In this document: piece by piece, positions 8,742-18,535 of the stretch | How positions within the stretch are numbered: the first letter of the stretch is position 1 | Layout of the letters: each line of letters opens with the position of its first letter | Assembly: GCF_018403225.1 (NCBI RefSeq) | Contig: NZ_BOSG01000002.1 | Coordinates: 645,836 to 709,835 of the forward strand | Reading direction: 5' to 3' | Origin: Paenibacillus sp. J23TS9 | GTDB lineage: Bacteria > Bacillota > Bacilli > Paenibacillales > Paenibacillaceae | DNA length: 64,000 nucleotides | The notes under the pieces: generated by a model | Database searches by the model: none | What the model was told of the DNA's origin: nothing | Seen by the model: only the letters and a program-made list of their open reading frames with translations | Made by a program: the position numbers and the translations under genes

Positions 8742-8862
8742 ATTTTCAACTAGCATCCTTACAACAACTTCCAGCCCGAGTTAATCCTCCATTTACAAAT
8801 GGAGTGTATACTAATCGTTAAGAAAGGTGACGATAACATGCACCTAAAGAAAGGAGATTCAT

Positions 8863-9492
8863 ATGGGAATTCATACGTATTTTCAATCGCTAAATGACCT
8901 TGAGCGCATTATTCGCTGTCCCGGCAAATTCAAATTCGAAGAGCACAGCGTATCCGCCCATTCCTGGAAGGTTGTGCAATATGCCAAAACACTAGCCGAC
9001 ATTGAGGAATCGAATGGAGTCGACATCGACTGGAAAAAGCTATACGAGATCACGAGCAGCCATGACTACGGAGAGATTTTCATCGGGGATATCAAGACGC
9101 CTGTAAAGCATCATTCCCTGGAGCTTCGGGCCATGCTGCAGCAAGTGGAGGAAGGCATGGTCGCCCATTTCATCGACGAGCATATTCCGGAGGAATTCAA
9201 GCCGATTTTTCGCAGACAGCTGCGCGAAGGCAAGGACGATTCCGTTGAAGGACGAATCCTCGAGGTTGCGGACAAAATGGATCAAGTCTATGAGGCTTTT
9301 GCAGAACTTGCGCGCGGCAACACCGAAAAGGAATTCATCGTCATGTATCGTAATGCCCTGATCAAAATCAAAAGCATCGAGCTGCACTGCGTAGACTATT
9401 TCTTGCAGTATATTTTGCCCGATTTGGTTCGCGAAGGATCCCGTTCCCCGATCAATATTGAACAAATCACGAACGAAGCTCTTTCCTCATAA
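8863..9492 (+). CDS. HD-domain phosphohydrolase (YfbR-like)
   Basis: A 209-residue HD-superfamily protein. The metal-binding histidines and aspartates appear as EHSVSAHSW (residues 27-35), SSHDYGEIFIGD (about 65-76) and EVADKMD (about 138-144), the arrangement of YfbR-like 5'-deoxynucleotidases, which hydrolyse nucleoside monophosphates using a divalent metal. The start is supported by AAAGAAAGGAG 7-8 nt upstream of the ATG at 8863. It is transcribed alone, between the sigma locus and the chemoreceptor gene. Substrate specificity is inferred from the family, not visible in the sequence. Confidence 0.82.
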   Translation: MGIHTYFQSLNDLERIIRCPGKFKFEEHSVSAHSWKVVQYAKTLADIEESNGVDIDWKKLYEITSSHDYGEIFIGDIKTPVKHHSLELRAMLQQVEEGMVAHFIDEHIPEEFKPIFRRQLREGKDDSVEGRILEVADKMDQVYEAFAELARGNTEKEFIVMYRNALIKIKSIELHCVDYFLQYILPDLVREGSRSPINIEQITNEALSS

Positions 9493-9885
9493 TCTCTGCG
9501 CTCTTGTTACTCTTCTTTTTACTCCATTCCAACCCCTTTTCACTCATATCCTTTCCTCTCTTTTCATTTCCAACTCCGTTCATCTCGCTTCATATCCTAT
9601 TTACTCTCCAATATCCTTTTTCCCACTTTCCATTCTTAAGTATTTCTTCCGTTACGCACAAAATCCCCGCAAGTTCTTCTAGCTCCACGTTCCTTTTCAT
9701 AGTTTAATTTCTCCCTACATATCAACTTAAGAGATGCCTTCATTCCCCCATTTCCTATATTTCTCCCGCTCACCATTAACATTTTTGAATAAAAATTCCG
9801 AAATATTATTTAAATGTATTCTTATTATTTTGAAAATAAAAACCAGCAAGTCTAGCAACACCATACATACGAGGGGGAAAGGCCC
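9493..9885. other. Intergenic region, pyrimidine-rich then AT-rich
   Basis: About 390 bp. The first 200 bp are strikingly C/T-rich on the plus strand, and the second half is AT-rich promoter-like DNA ahead of the chemoreceptor gene (GAGGGGGAAAGG before its ATG). Open frames here are low-complexity (Phe/Ser/Leu-rich) and are not credible genes. No structured RNA or repeat was recognised. Confidence 0.45.
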
Positions 9886-11598
9886 ATGAAATGGATCGCC
9901 AATCAAAAAATATCGCACAAGATCAACAGCTTAATCGTACTTTCTTTGCTGTTTCTGGCTGTCATCGGAACAATCGGGTTCGCGTCTTTAAAGGCCGTCA
10001 ATGCCAATGCGAAGGGAATGTACGAAGACAAGATGCTGCCGAATGAAGCATTAAGTCAACTCATTACGATCAGCACTCAAATCGATTCTTATCAAACCAA
10101 ACTGATTTTGGGGGATGCCAGAGTGGATCGTGCCGGCACAACCGCTAAGCTTGACCAGCTTAAGCAGCAGGATGCAGCGACGAGAAAGCAGCTTGAGGGT
10201 TATGGAAAGAACGCCGTGGATCAGGATCTTTACAAACAGTATTTGAAGTTAGTCGATTTCGGTGAAAAGCATTACGCGCGCGTAAAAGAGCTGCTGAGCG
10301 AAAACAATGCGACGGAGGCCTACGTATACTATGATTTGAATTTCAGGACGAATATCGAAAGCATCGTAACCGTGTTAAGGCAAATGAAGTCCATAAATCT
10401 GGAAATCGCCGAGCAGTTTAATCAGCAGAATAGTAAGCAGGCCCGAAATATTATGGCTCTCGAGCTGATTGTCGTGCTGGCTGCGATCGTGATCTCCGGT
10501 ACGGCAGGTCTATACATATCCCGCATGATTAACAAGCCGATTAAAGAGCTGCAGAAGGTAATGGCCATGGCGGAATCGGGTAACCTGGCGGTCAAGGGCA
10601 GCTATCAATCCAAGGATGAGTTAGGAGAACTTACGAAGAACTTTAACGGCATGATTGGAGCGATTCGCGAAATGATTTCCAACATGACTGCACAATCATC
10701 CGTGATTGCCACCAATACCGAAAAACTGCTGTCTAATGCCGAAACGATGACCCTGCATTCTTCCCACAATGCCGAAGAGCTGCAGGAGGTCGCATCGCAG
10801 GCAGTCATCCAATCCCACAGCATTCAGGAGAGCAGCCGAGCCGTGGAGGAAATGGCCGCCGGAGTTCAAAAGATTACGGAAGCCACCGCATCCGTTGCGG
10901 ACTTTGCCAATCATTCCTCCAAACAGGCCGACACGGGCAGCGTGCGGATCGAGCGTATTCATGGCCAGATGAACGCCATTCTGCTGAGCTCGAAAGAAAC
11001 GGAGGAAGTGATCCGCACCTTCCATCAGCAGACCGAGGAAATCGGAAAAGCCGTGCATACGATTCAGGAGATCGCGGAGGAAGTCAACATCCTGTCGCTG
11101 AACGCTTCTATCGAAGCGGCCCGAGCCGGCGAATACGGGAGAGGATTTGCCGTGGTGGCAGAGGAAGTGAAAAGATTGGCAGACCACTCCAAACAATCCT
11201 CCCTGGACATTGTGACCATCGTGAACCGGATTCAGGAGCGCTCCTCGCATGCGGTCATGCTCGTCGATAAGGAACAGCACGAGGTGCAGCAGGGCATGAC
11301 GGAGATGCACGCAGCCAAAATCGCCTTTGAAGAAATCAATGCGTCCGTACAGCAGCTGACTGAGCAGTTGCATGAAGTGTCGGCCTCCGCGGAGGAAATT
11401 TCAGCAAGCACGGAAGAGGTGACGGCTACGCTTCTCCATTTGAATGGAGCAATCGAACAATCGTCGAACCAAACGGTGCATGTTGCCCAATCGACGAACG
11501 AACAAGTAACCGTCATTCAGCATATGAAGGATGATGTGCATGACCTCAGCGGGGTCGCGGTCGAGCTTCAAGTGCTGGCAGGGAAGTTCAAGCTATAA
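9886..11598 (+). CDS. Methyl-accepting chemotaxis protein
   Basis: A 570-residue transmembrane chemoreceptor. It has transmembrane helix 1 at about 13-34, a four-helix-bundle ligand domain (4HB_MCP type) at about 35-185, transmembrane helix 2 at about 188-210, a HAMP domain ([21 protein letters not shown]) to about 265, and a long coiled-coil signalling domain. The highly conserved hairpin tip reads [22 protein letters not shown] near residue 400-420. It would relay ligand binding to CheA/CheW. No C-terminal CheR-tethering pentapeptide is present. The gene stands alone; the ligand cannot be inferred. Confidence 0.93.
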   Translation: MKWIANQKISHKINSLIVLSLLFLAVIGTIGFASLKAVNANAKGMYEDKMLPNEALSQLITISTQIDSYQTKLILGDARVDRAGTTAKLDQLKQQDAATRKQLEGYGKNAVDQDLYKQYLKLVDFGEKHYARVKELLSENNATEAYVYYDLNFRTNIESIVTVLRQMKSINLEIAEQFNQQNSKQARNIMALELIVVLAAIVISGTAGLYISRMINKPIKELQKVMAMAESGNLAVKGSYQSKDELGELTKNFNGMIGAIREMISNMTAQSSVIATNTEKLLSNAETMTLHSSHNAEELQEVASQAVIQSHSIQESSRAVEEMAAGVQKITEATASVADFANHSSKQADTGSVRIERIHGQMNAILLSSKETEEVIRTFHQQTEEIGKAVHTIQEIAEEVNILSLNASIEAARAGEYGRGFAVVAEEVKRLADHSKQSSLDIVTIVNRIQERSSHAVMLVDKEQHEVQQGMTEMHAAKIAFEEINASVQQLTEQLHEVSASAEEISASTEEVTATLLHLNGAIEQSSNQTVHVAQSTNEQVTVIQHMKDDVHDLSGVAVELQVLAGKFKL

Positions 11599-11755
11599 AA
11601 GACCTGAATTCCGGACGGACTATTGGAAAATGGTTGTTCAGTTGTTGGAATGAGTTGACGAATTGAGCTATCGCTTAATGATGCATTATCACTCCGTTTC
11701 CAGCGAATACTAACGACGCAATGAATAATTTCTCAGTCGTTAGGAGCTAAGCGCG

Positions 11756-13249
11756 ATGAACAGCCATGAAAAACATAAGTATCAATGGCCGCTGATCGGC
11801 AAACGGTCGAAGCCTAAACTGCATCAAGACGACATTACCATCGTCGACGCGAGCATGGCGAGAAAAGCCGTGGTCGCCACGGCCCTGGGCAACGCGATGG
11901 AATGGTTCGACTTCGGCATCTATTCTTATCTTGCCGTCGTGATCGGAAAGGTTTTCTTCCCTTCCTTGAGCGGCTCCGTGCAGCTGATTTATACATTCGC
12001 TACGTTTTCCATTGCTTTTGTCGTCAGGCCTTTTGGCGGATTGTTCTTCGGACGCCTTGGAGACCGCTGGGGGCGCAAAAAAGTGCTCACCATAACGCTG
12101 CTGATGATGGCCATCTCCACCCTCTGCATCGGTCTCATTCCAAGCTACGCATCGATCGGAGTAACCGCATCGGTATTACTCTTGCTGGCCCGGCTGGTAC
12201 AGGGCTTCTCCACCGGGGGCGAGTATTCGGGAGCGATGACCTTTATCGCCGAGTCGACGCCCGACAAAAGGAGGGGCTTCCTATCCAGCGGACTGGAAGT
12301 GGGAACCTTGATCGGTTACATTGCCGGCTCCGGATTGGTCACGCTGCTGACCTACCTTCTCGGTTCCGAGCAAATGGTGGCTTGGGGCTGGAGAATTCCC
12401 TTTTTCGTTGCGGCTCCGATTGGTTTGGTCGGGCTCTATCTCCGCAGACATTTGGAGGAAACGCCTGCTTTTGAAGCAATGGAGAAGGCAAAGGATGAGA
12501 ACAAGCCGAAGGTACCGCTCAGAGAGCTGTTCTCGAAGCATTGGAAGGTCATGCTGATCTGCACCGTGCTGGTCTTTTTCTTTAATGTCGTCGATTATAT
12601 GATACTATCCTATATGCCTTCGCATCTGACCGCCGTGCTGGGTTACGGGGAAGCCGAAGGACTTCTCCTGATTCTGATCGTCATGTTTATCATGATTCCG
12701 ATCGTGCTAGCCATGGGTTATTTCAGCGACCGGATCGGCAACAAACGAATTATGCAGATCGGGCTCGCGGGACTGCTGGTGCTCTCGCTTCCGGCTTTTT
12801 TATGGATTGGCAGCGGCAAGCTTGGGCTCGTGTTTCTGGGGCTGCTGATTCTGGCCGTGTTCCTTACCTGTTTCGAAGGAACGATGCCCTCCGTACTGCC
12901 TGCGCTGTTTTTTACCGATGTCCGTTATGGCCTTCTAGCGATTACGTATAATATTTCGGCGTCCTTGTTCGGCGGCACGACCCCTCTCGTGATGGCCTGG
13001 TTGATTAATCTGACCAAGAACAACCTCGTTCCAGCCTATTTTCTGATTGCCACGTCCATCATTGGCTTGGTCGTCGTGACACTGTGGTTTACCGAAACCT
13101 CAGGCAAAGCGCTTCGCGGCTCCCCGCCTGCCGTCACGGAGAAGCATGAAATCAAAGAACTGCTGGATGAACCGGAAGAGGCGCTATGGTGGCATGAGGA
13201 ACACGCCATGATTCAGGAGTCTGGAGCAGCTCCGGAGGAGAGGAAATAG
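11756..13249 (+). CDS. proP: ProP-like MFS transporter (metabolite:H+ symporter family)
   Basis: A 497-residue, 12-helix major facilitator of the MHS (metabolite:H+ symporter) group, closely resembling E. coli ProP, the osmosensory proline/glycine-betaine symporter: LGNAMEWFDFGIYSYLAVVIGKVFFP near the start, RPFGGLFFGRLGDRWGRKK after helix 2, GEYSGAMTFIAESTPDKRRGF, WGWRIPFF, and a tail beginning KALRGSPPAVTEKHEIKELL that parallels ProP. The long C-terminal coiled coil of E. coli ProP is absent; the tail here is short and acidic. It acts in the cytoplasmic membrane to take up compatible solutes with protons. It is transcribed alone with a strong terminator behind it. Confidence 0.85.
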   Translation: MNSHEKHKYQWPLIGKRSKPKLHQDDITIVDASMARKAVVATALGNAMEWFDFGIYSYLAVVIGKVFFPSLSGSVQLIYTFATFSIAFVVRPFGGLFFGRLGDRWGRKKVLTITLLMMAISTLCIGLIPSYASIGVTASVLLLLARLVQGFSTGGEYSGAMTFIAESTPDKRRGFLSSGLEVGTLIGYIAGSGLVTLLTYLLGSEQMVAWGWRIPFFVAAPIGLVGLYLRRHLEETPAFEAMEKAKDENKPKVPLRELFSKHWKVMLICTVLVFFFNVVDYMILSYMPSHLTAVLGYGEAEGLLLILIVMFIMIPIVLAMGYFSDRIGNKRIMQIGLAGLLVLSLPAFLWIGSGKLGLVFLGLLILAVFLTCFEGTMPSVLPALFFTDVRYGLLAITYNISASLFGGTTPLVMAWLINLTKNNLVPAYFLIATSIIGLVVVTLWFTETSGKALRGSPPAVTEKHEIKELLDEPEEALWWHEEHAMIQESGAAPEERK

Positions 13250-13278
13250 ACCGGTTGCTTCGAGTTATTTTGATATAA

Positions 13279-13319
13279 AAAACCACCGCTCCTCTTGTAG
13301 TAAGGAATGCGGTGGTTTT
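13279..13319. terminator. Bidirectional terminator hairpin (shared with 22981)
   Basis: AAAACCACCGC (13279-13289) pairs with GCGGTGGTTTT (13309-13319). The arms and part of the loop (CCTCTT...GAATGC) recur at 22981-23021. Confidence 0.8.
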
Positions 13320-13354
13320 CATCCAACCCAAGACATGCAGTGAATCAATAAAAC

Positions 13355-13395
13355 CAAACCAGCCTACTCTTCCGTGCGGAAAAGAGGCTGGTTTG
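13355..13395. terminator. Terminator hairpin at the end of the cohesin/SLH gene
   Basis: CAAACCAGCCT (13355-13365) pairs with AGGCTGGTTTG (13385-13395), with further pairing inside. It lies 22 bp beyond the stop of the minus-strand gene ending at 13417. Confidence 0.65.
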
Positions 13396-13416
13396 TTCTG
13401 TTAACCCCTGAATCGG

Positions 13417-16356
13417 TTAGTTGGCGTTCCGGTTATCAATCAGCTTGGCCTTGATTAAAAACCGCTGCACAATCACTGCAGTTTCAGCCCGGGTAAGGTT
13501 CCCTGCTGGCCTCAAGCCTTCTGCTGATCCTTCCACGATTCCATTCTTCACGGCTGCGGCAATGGCCGGCTTCGCCCAGGATGCTAGCGCTGCACGATCT
13601 GCAAACGGAGACAGCAATACATCTGCATCTAATCCCTCCGCTTCAAGTCCAGCCAGCTTCATCGCCCGGGCCATGATCACCAATGCTTCCTGCCGGGTGA
13701 TGGTTTGATCAGGAGCGAACGTCTGATTGTCGTAACCCTTGATCAGGCCGTATTCCACTGCCTTCGCGACAGCCCCGGCATACCAGTCACCGGCTTTAAC
13801 GTCGGTGAACTCCGAATGACCGCTGCCTTCATTGTCGGACAAACCTAACGCCCGTACCACAACAGCTGCAAGTTCTGCCCGTGTAATGACCGCATCAGGG
13901 TTATAATGATCGTCATCGATCCCTTTGACAATCATTCGGGAAGCCATTTCGTTTACGGCCTGCTTCGACCAATGTCCTTCTACATCCGCGAAGGCCTTCG
14001 AGTTCCAGATGAGGAAGTAATCGCTATTCGTCAGGCTGTTGACGACGGCATAATTCTTCCCTTCGCGAGTCGTGATAAAGGTAGGGACATGGCGGACGCT
14101 GCCATCCGGATCCAGCACGGCAGCCGTTGTCACTTTGCTCGGATCCAGACCCGTAGGAAGCGGTATGTCGCGTTCCACGTAGCCGCCGAACTGTTCTACG
14201 TCTACCGTCGTTCCCTTATAGGAAGCCGTTACTTTAAAGGTGACGGGCGTAGCTGCAACCTCGAAGTTTCCTTGGGCCGCTGCGACTTGTGCGCGAACCG
14301 CCGCAGCCTCATCGCTCTTGGCAATCTCCATGCGGACGATGATGTCCGAGAGCTTGACCTGTTCGCCCAGTTTTGAAGAAACCTTATCTATGGCTATTTG
14401 TCCGGCAGGCAGTCTGTAGATGCCATAAGGCGTCTGTACCTCCAGAATCGCTTGCTTGGTTTCCATGCTTTTCACCGCTTCGCCGTTCAATACGACCGAC
14501 ACCATGTCCACGCTGGCGGTAACAGGAATAATTACGGTGGAATGATCTGCCGCCTGCTTAAGCTGATCAACCAGCTTCGCTTGGTCTATTGTGGCAGTCA
14601 GCACTGATTTGCCGTTCTCTTTGGTGGTCAAAGCAGTAGCGATCTGATCCTTCACAACGCCGTCGACGATGACCTGAAAGCCGTCAGGCTTCGCAGGGGT
14701 TGAAGTTCCTGGACTTGAACCCGTGCTTGTTGAAGGCGTGCCGGAGTGATTGGAATTGTCCGAAGGAGTGCTTGCCCACTTTGCATACAGCGTCACATCG
14801 GATGTGACCGTATCCGCCGCGAAGTTCCAAGCGTTTGTTCCCGCTGCTTCTTTGTACCAGCCTGCGAATGTGTAGCCCGCTTTCGTCGGCGCTGGCGGAG
14901 CGCTGATGATCGTGCCGTTGTCCACATTGGTGATGCTGGAAACTGCACTGCCTCCCTGCGAGTCGAACGTCACGGTGTGTTGCACCGGTCCCTCTTTGAC
15001 CGTTACCTTGCCAGGGGTCAACGTTTTGTCCATCTCAGCCCCGAATGCATCCAAGATTGAGAAAAACGTCGGCTCTCCTGTTTGCACCGTCAGTGCCTTA
15101 TCACTTAACTCCGCTTCGTTCTTAATCTTGAAGCTGACGGTGAACAGCTTCTCTCCTGCAACAACTGGCGTATCGCCCGCATCGCTGTCTACCCATGCTG
15201 TCTTGAGCCAGCCTGCGTCGTTATCGTAATTGGAGTCGAAGTAATCTCCGGCATTTCCTGTAATGCCCGTTACTTCCAAGGCCTCCGCGTCAAAATCGAT
15301 CTGTACGCTATAGGCTGCTATTCCGTAGGTGGAGTCGGCCACTGTAACCGGTACGTCCACCGTAGATCCAGGCGTTCCGCTCACCGATCCGATCTGAATC
15401 TGCGCCGCGTGCCGCGTCCACTTCGCGTGCAGCGTCACATCGGACGTCACCGCATCTTCTGTGAAGTTCCACGCATTCGTTCCCTCTGCTTCCTTGTACC
15501 AGCCTGCGAACGTAAAGCCGGCTTTCGTCGGCGCTGGCGGCTCGGTGATCGTCGTGCCGCTGTTTACGCCGGTCGCGTTCTCAACCTCGCTGCCTCCCTG
15601 AGAGTCGAACGTCACAGTATATTGCTCCTGCACCGTTACCGTCCATTTCGCGTACAGCGTCACATTGGACGTTACTGTATCTTCTGCGAAGTTCCACGCG
15701 TTCGTTCCCTCCGCTTCCTTGTACCAGCCTGCGAAAGTAAAACCCGCTTTCGTCGGTACCGGCGGCTCGCTGATTATCGTACCGCTGTTCACGTCGGCCA
15801 TGCTCGCAACTGCGCTGCCTCCCTGCGAATTGAACATCACGGTATGTTTAACGCTCGCTGCCTTTACCGTAATTTTGCCGTCTACCACCGTTGTGGAGGC
15901 GATTTCTTCACCCTCGTAGAGTTCGTGCTTGGGCACGGATAGCTCCAAATCGCCAGGCTGCGCAGAGTCCTTGATTTTAAAATGAAGGGTGAACACGTTT
16001 GTATCATCAATTAAAATCGGGTGGTCAACCAAATTAGCTCTTACATTGGCGATCCCCGTAATGGTGATATCCGTATCGAACGTATCGCCTTGACTGGCAC
16101 CCAGTTCATTTGTAACTTCATTCCCGGACACCAGTTCGAGCGATGCAGCATCGAATCCGATGGAAATGTCGTACTGGTTGATCATATCCTCCGGTGTCAG
16201 AAACACCGGTATATCAACGAAATCTCCGGCATAACCTTCTTTGCTGCCTACCGTCATCGAGTTCGTCGCTATTTCCGAATCCGCATGACCTATCGTTCCG
16301 AAAGGCAATAACATAACGGCCGCCAGCATTGTCGAAATCCATTTTTTCCAACGCAT
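13417..16356 (-). CDS. Cell-surface scaffold with two cohesin domains, three InlB-type repeats and three SLH domains
   Basis: A 979-residue secreted protein read from the ATG at 16356 (GGGAAAGGG upstream; the preceding frame is longer but lacks a site). Residues 1-26 are a signal peptide ending GHA-D. Next is a cohesin domain (about 29-165: GDFVDIPVFLTPEDMINQYDISIGFD), then two Listeria-Bacteroides repeats (GFTFAGWYKEAEGTNAWNF...VTLYAKW), then a second cohesin domain (about 325-460: GSTVDVPVTVADSTYGIAAYS), a third such repeat and a Ser/Thr/Pro linker. A uncharacterised beta domain follows, and at about 795-970 come three SLH domains (ITRAELAAVVVRAL and relatives). SLH domains bind pyruvylated wall polymer, so the cohesins are displayed on the cell surface. 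The gene lies 4 bp after a dockerin gene, suggesting that protein as partner. Confidence 0.9.
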   Translation of the reverse strand: MRWKKWISTMLAAVMLLPFGTIGHADSEIATNSMTVGSKEGYAGDFVDIPVFLTPEDMINQYDISIGFDAASLELVSGNEVTNELGASQGDTFDTDITITGIANVRANLVDHPILIDDTNVFTLHFKIKDSAQPGDLELSVPKHELYEGEEIASTTVVDGKITVKAASVKHTVMFNSQGGSAVASMADVNSGTIISEPPVPTKAGFTFAGWYKEAEGTNAWNFAEDTVTSNVTLYAKWTVTVQEQYTVTFDSQGGSEVENATGVNSGTTITEPPAPTKAGFTFAGWYKEAEGTNAWNFTEDAVTSDVTLHAKWTRHAAQIQIGSVSGTPGSTVDVPVTVADSTYGIAAYSVQIDFDAEALEVTGITGNAGDYFDSNYDNDAGWLKTAWVDSDAGDTPVVAGEKLFTVSFKIKNEAELSDKALTVQTGEPTFFSILDAFGAEMDKTLTPGKVTVKEGPVQHTVTFDSQGGSAVSSITNVDNGTIISAPPAPTKAGYTFAGWYKEAAGTNAWNFAADTVTSDVTLYAKWASTPSDNSNHSGTPSTSTGSSPGTSTPAKPDGFQVIVDGVVKDQIATALTTKENGKSVLTATIDQAKLVDQLKQAADHSTVIIPVTASVDMVSVVLNGEAVKSMETKQAILEVQTPYGIYRLPAGQIAIDKVSSKLGEQVKLSDIIVRMEIAKSDEAAAVRAQVAAAQGNFEVAATPVTFKVTASYKGTTVDVEQFGGYVERDIPLPTGLDPSKVTTAAVLDPDGSVRHVPTFITTREGKNYAVVNSLTNSDYFLIWNSKAFADVEGHWSKQAVNEMASRMIVKGIDDDHYNPDAVITRAELAAVVVRALGLSDNEGSGHSEFTDVKAGDWYAGAVAKAVEYGLIKGYDNQTFAPDQTITRQEALVIMARAMKLAGLEAEGLDADVLLSPFADRAALASWAKPAIAAAVKNGIVEGSAEGLRPAGNLTRAETAVIVQRFLIKAKLIDNRNAN

Positions 16357-16360
16357 TGAA

Positions 16361-18325
16361 TCAACCCTTTCCCACGGCGGCGGCAAGAATCGCTTTGACA
16401 TCCTCGTCGTCCCATTGTCCGTCGCCGTTCATGTCGAGCGCCTGCAATTGCTCCGGCGTCAGTGTAATCTTACCCTTGATGTATTTGGTCAACAAAAGCG
16501 CGTCCGCAGCCGTCACCTTGCCGTCGCCATCCGCGTCTCCCATGACAATCACCGTGTAATAGGCGGTATATACAACATCCGCGGTCACCGTCGAAGCGGC
16601 AACCTGTTGGCTGCTAAGCTTCGTGATGCCTCCATCGCTGCTCCATCCTGCAAAATGGTATCCCGCCTCTGGCGTGACCGTCGGAACCGCTGCCGGATGC
16701 CCGCCGATCGTTACCTGTTCACTCGTTCCGCTGATCGTTCCGTGATCTCCAGGCGCGTAGCTTACCGTTGCGATCTGCAGTGTAAGCTGTGCGCTTGCTT
16801 GTACCGAGAAGGAGCTCTCCCCATTATCGTTAACGGCCGTCACGACGAAGTAATAGGTCGTTCCACCCGCAAGCCCCTGAACTGTATAATGGTCGGTCGT
16901 GCCATCTACTGTCGCGATCGGATCGGGGCCGTACACCCCGCTGGCGGTGCCTTGATATATCTTATAATTCGCAACCCCGCTCCCCAAATTCCAGCTAAGC
17001 TCCGCTTCCCGATCTCCCGCAACCGCTTGTAGACCCTTAGGGGCTGCAGGCGGTTCCCGGCGCTCGGACACATAAATTTTCGAGACGTCGGACCATGCTA
17101 AATACATCGCGTTGTTCAAAGAGGCAAAAGAAGTAACGTTTCCGAGATTCGTGTCCGCAAGTCCCTGGTCCGCCGGGCTCCAATTCGTGCCGTCGTATTC
17201 CTCGACCCGGAGGTTCCACTGGAACCCTTGCGAATTCACATCGTTCCAAACGGCAACCAGCTTCTGATTATATACAAATAAATTCGGGCTTTGCGATTGA
17301 ACCCCCGCCGGTTTATCCAAATTGCCGCTGCCGACAGGGCTCCAGGCACTTCCATCGAAGCTGCTTACCTTCAACTGAGCGGGATTGTTATCTCTCCACA
17401 CCGCGTATAACAGCCCGTTATAGGCTTGCAGAACCGGGCTTCCTGCCGATGTCGTCGTATTCGTAATCCCCAAATTTCCCGATACGTTCGCCCAAGTGAC
17501 ACTTCCTGCACCCTTGATTGTTCTTTTCATGACGGGGATATAAGTGTAATACGGGCTGTCCGCCATTTGCTCGCTCCAGGTTAAATAAAGATCGTCTTGA
17601 TAGACTGCGAGCCGCGGCCCAAATGCCACTCCGTTTGAAACGAATGTCATATCCACCGCTTCGCTGCTCCAGACGCTGCCGTTATATTTTTTCACTTGAA
17701 TTTTCCGGCCCAGGCTCCCGTCCGAAGTACCTATCCAAGTCGCATACAAATCATCTTGATAAACGAGGAGCACCGGCATTTCACCTCTGCCGCTGCCGCT
17801 TACCGGATTGTTTCCACTCGTAGATACCCATCCGTTCCCACAGTTTTTCTTGGCCATAATCTGATTGAACGGATACCCCCCCATGGATGAGGTTTCTGCT
17901 TCCGTCCAGATGGCGTACAAGCAACCCTGATATACTGTAAGCGAAGGACTGCTTGCACTGCTGCTCGACATGGAGTTCAGGCCGCTCCCGTCATCAGCCG
18001 CCGACCACTGACTGCCGTCCCACTTCATTACTCTTATTTCTGTTTCCTGCTGCATCGGGTTATTCATATATTCCTTTTGCTCTGACCATGCCGCATACAA
18101 ATGGTTGTTCCAGGACGCGATGCTCGGTCCCCTTGCGTTAGAGTTCGCACTCGACCCCGCACTGAGCCCGCCCCGGTCGATCGGCTTCCATACGACTCCC
18201 GGGGCGGCGGAAGCTTGTCCCGGCACCGCCAGCAGTTGGAGAATCGCCCCGAACAGCATGACCAGGCTTATAACGACGGATATGACCGCCCTGCAAGCAG
18301 TGTTGTTCCTCTTCTGTGCGTTCAT
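16361..18325 (-). CDS. Secreted beta-propeller/FnIII protein with C-terminal type I dockerin
   Basis: A 654-residue secreted protein. A signal peptide (ending about residue 40, QASAA) precedes at least six repeats of a motif like VYQDDLYATW-[ST], spaced ~55 residues apart (about 60-420), the signature of a six- or seven-bladed beta-propeller. A fibronectin-III domain (about 430-515) and an InlB/Flg-type repeat (about 520-590) follow. The last ~60 residues form a complete dockerin: two calcium loops, GDADGDGKVTAADALLLTKY and DMNGDGQWDDEDV, separated by a linker. The start is supported by AGAGGGGGTC upstream of the ATG at 18325. The TGA lies 4 bp before the cohesin/SLH gene, whose ribosome binding site is inside this gene. 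No catalytic motif was recognised in the propeller, so its ligand or activity is unknown. Confidence 0.88.
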   Translation of the reverse strand: MNAQKRNNTACRAVISVVISLVMLFGAILQLLAVPGQASAAPGVVWKPIDRGGLSAGSSANSNARGPSIASWNNHLYAAWSEQKEYMNNPMQQETEIRVMKWDGSQWSAADDGSGLNSMSSSSASSPSLTVYQGCLYAIWTEAETSSMGGYPFNQIMAKKNCGNGWVSTSGNNPVSGSGRGEMPVLLVYQDDLYATWIGTSDGSLGRKIQVKKYNGSVWSSEAVDMTFVSNGVAFGPRLAVYQDDLYLTWSEQMADSPYYTYIPVMKRTIKGAGSVTWANVSGNLGITNTTTSAGSPVLQAYNGLLYAVWRDNNPAQLKVSSFDGSAWSPVGSGNLDKPAGVQSQSPNLFVYNQKLVAVWNDVNSQGFQWNLRVEEYDGTNWSPADQGLADTNLGNVTSFASLNNAMYLAWSDVSKIYVSERREPPAAPKGLQAVAGDREAELSWNLGSGVANYKIYQGTASGVYGPDPIATVDGTTDHYTVQGLAGGTTYYFVVTAVNDNGESSFSVQASAQLTLQIATVSYAPGDHGTISGTSEQVTIGGHPAAVPTVTPEAGYHFAGWSSDGGITKLSSQQVAASTVTADVVYTAYYTVIVMGDADGDGKVTAADALLLTKYIKGKITLTPEQLQALDMNGDGQWDDEDVKAILAAAVGKG

Positions 18326-18445
18326 GTCTGACCCCCTCTTTCCGAATGTATATTACGGACCTCATGGTCATGAGATCGCCCGCATCTGAGTTTCATTGTA
18401 ATTAGCAGCTCTCAACATTTTCACAACATTTCCCCATAAAACGAC

Positions 18446-18475
18446 AAAAAAAGCCTTCAAATGGGTGTCTGAAGA
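18446..18475 (-). terminator. Terminator after the SARP-type response regulator
   Basis: On the minus strand CTTCA...TGAAG (18455-18474) is followed by GCTTTTTTT. It separates the two-component genes from the dockerin operon. Confidence 0.6.
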
Positions 18476-18535
18476 CTGTTTTCTCTACATTTTCTGCGAT
18501 TGTTTGTCTGCTACTTCTGTCCCACTCGCCTCGCT

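Noticed and set aside
8838..8895. Leader peptide overlapping the HD gene start
   Set aside because: The ATG at 8838 opens only a short frame crossing the HD start; its weak GGTGA site could be chance.
9458..9707. Phe/Leu/Ser-rich frames after the HD gene
   Set aside because: Low-complexity translation of a pyrimidine-rich tract with no start signals.
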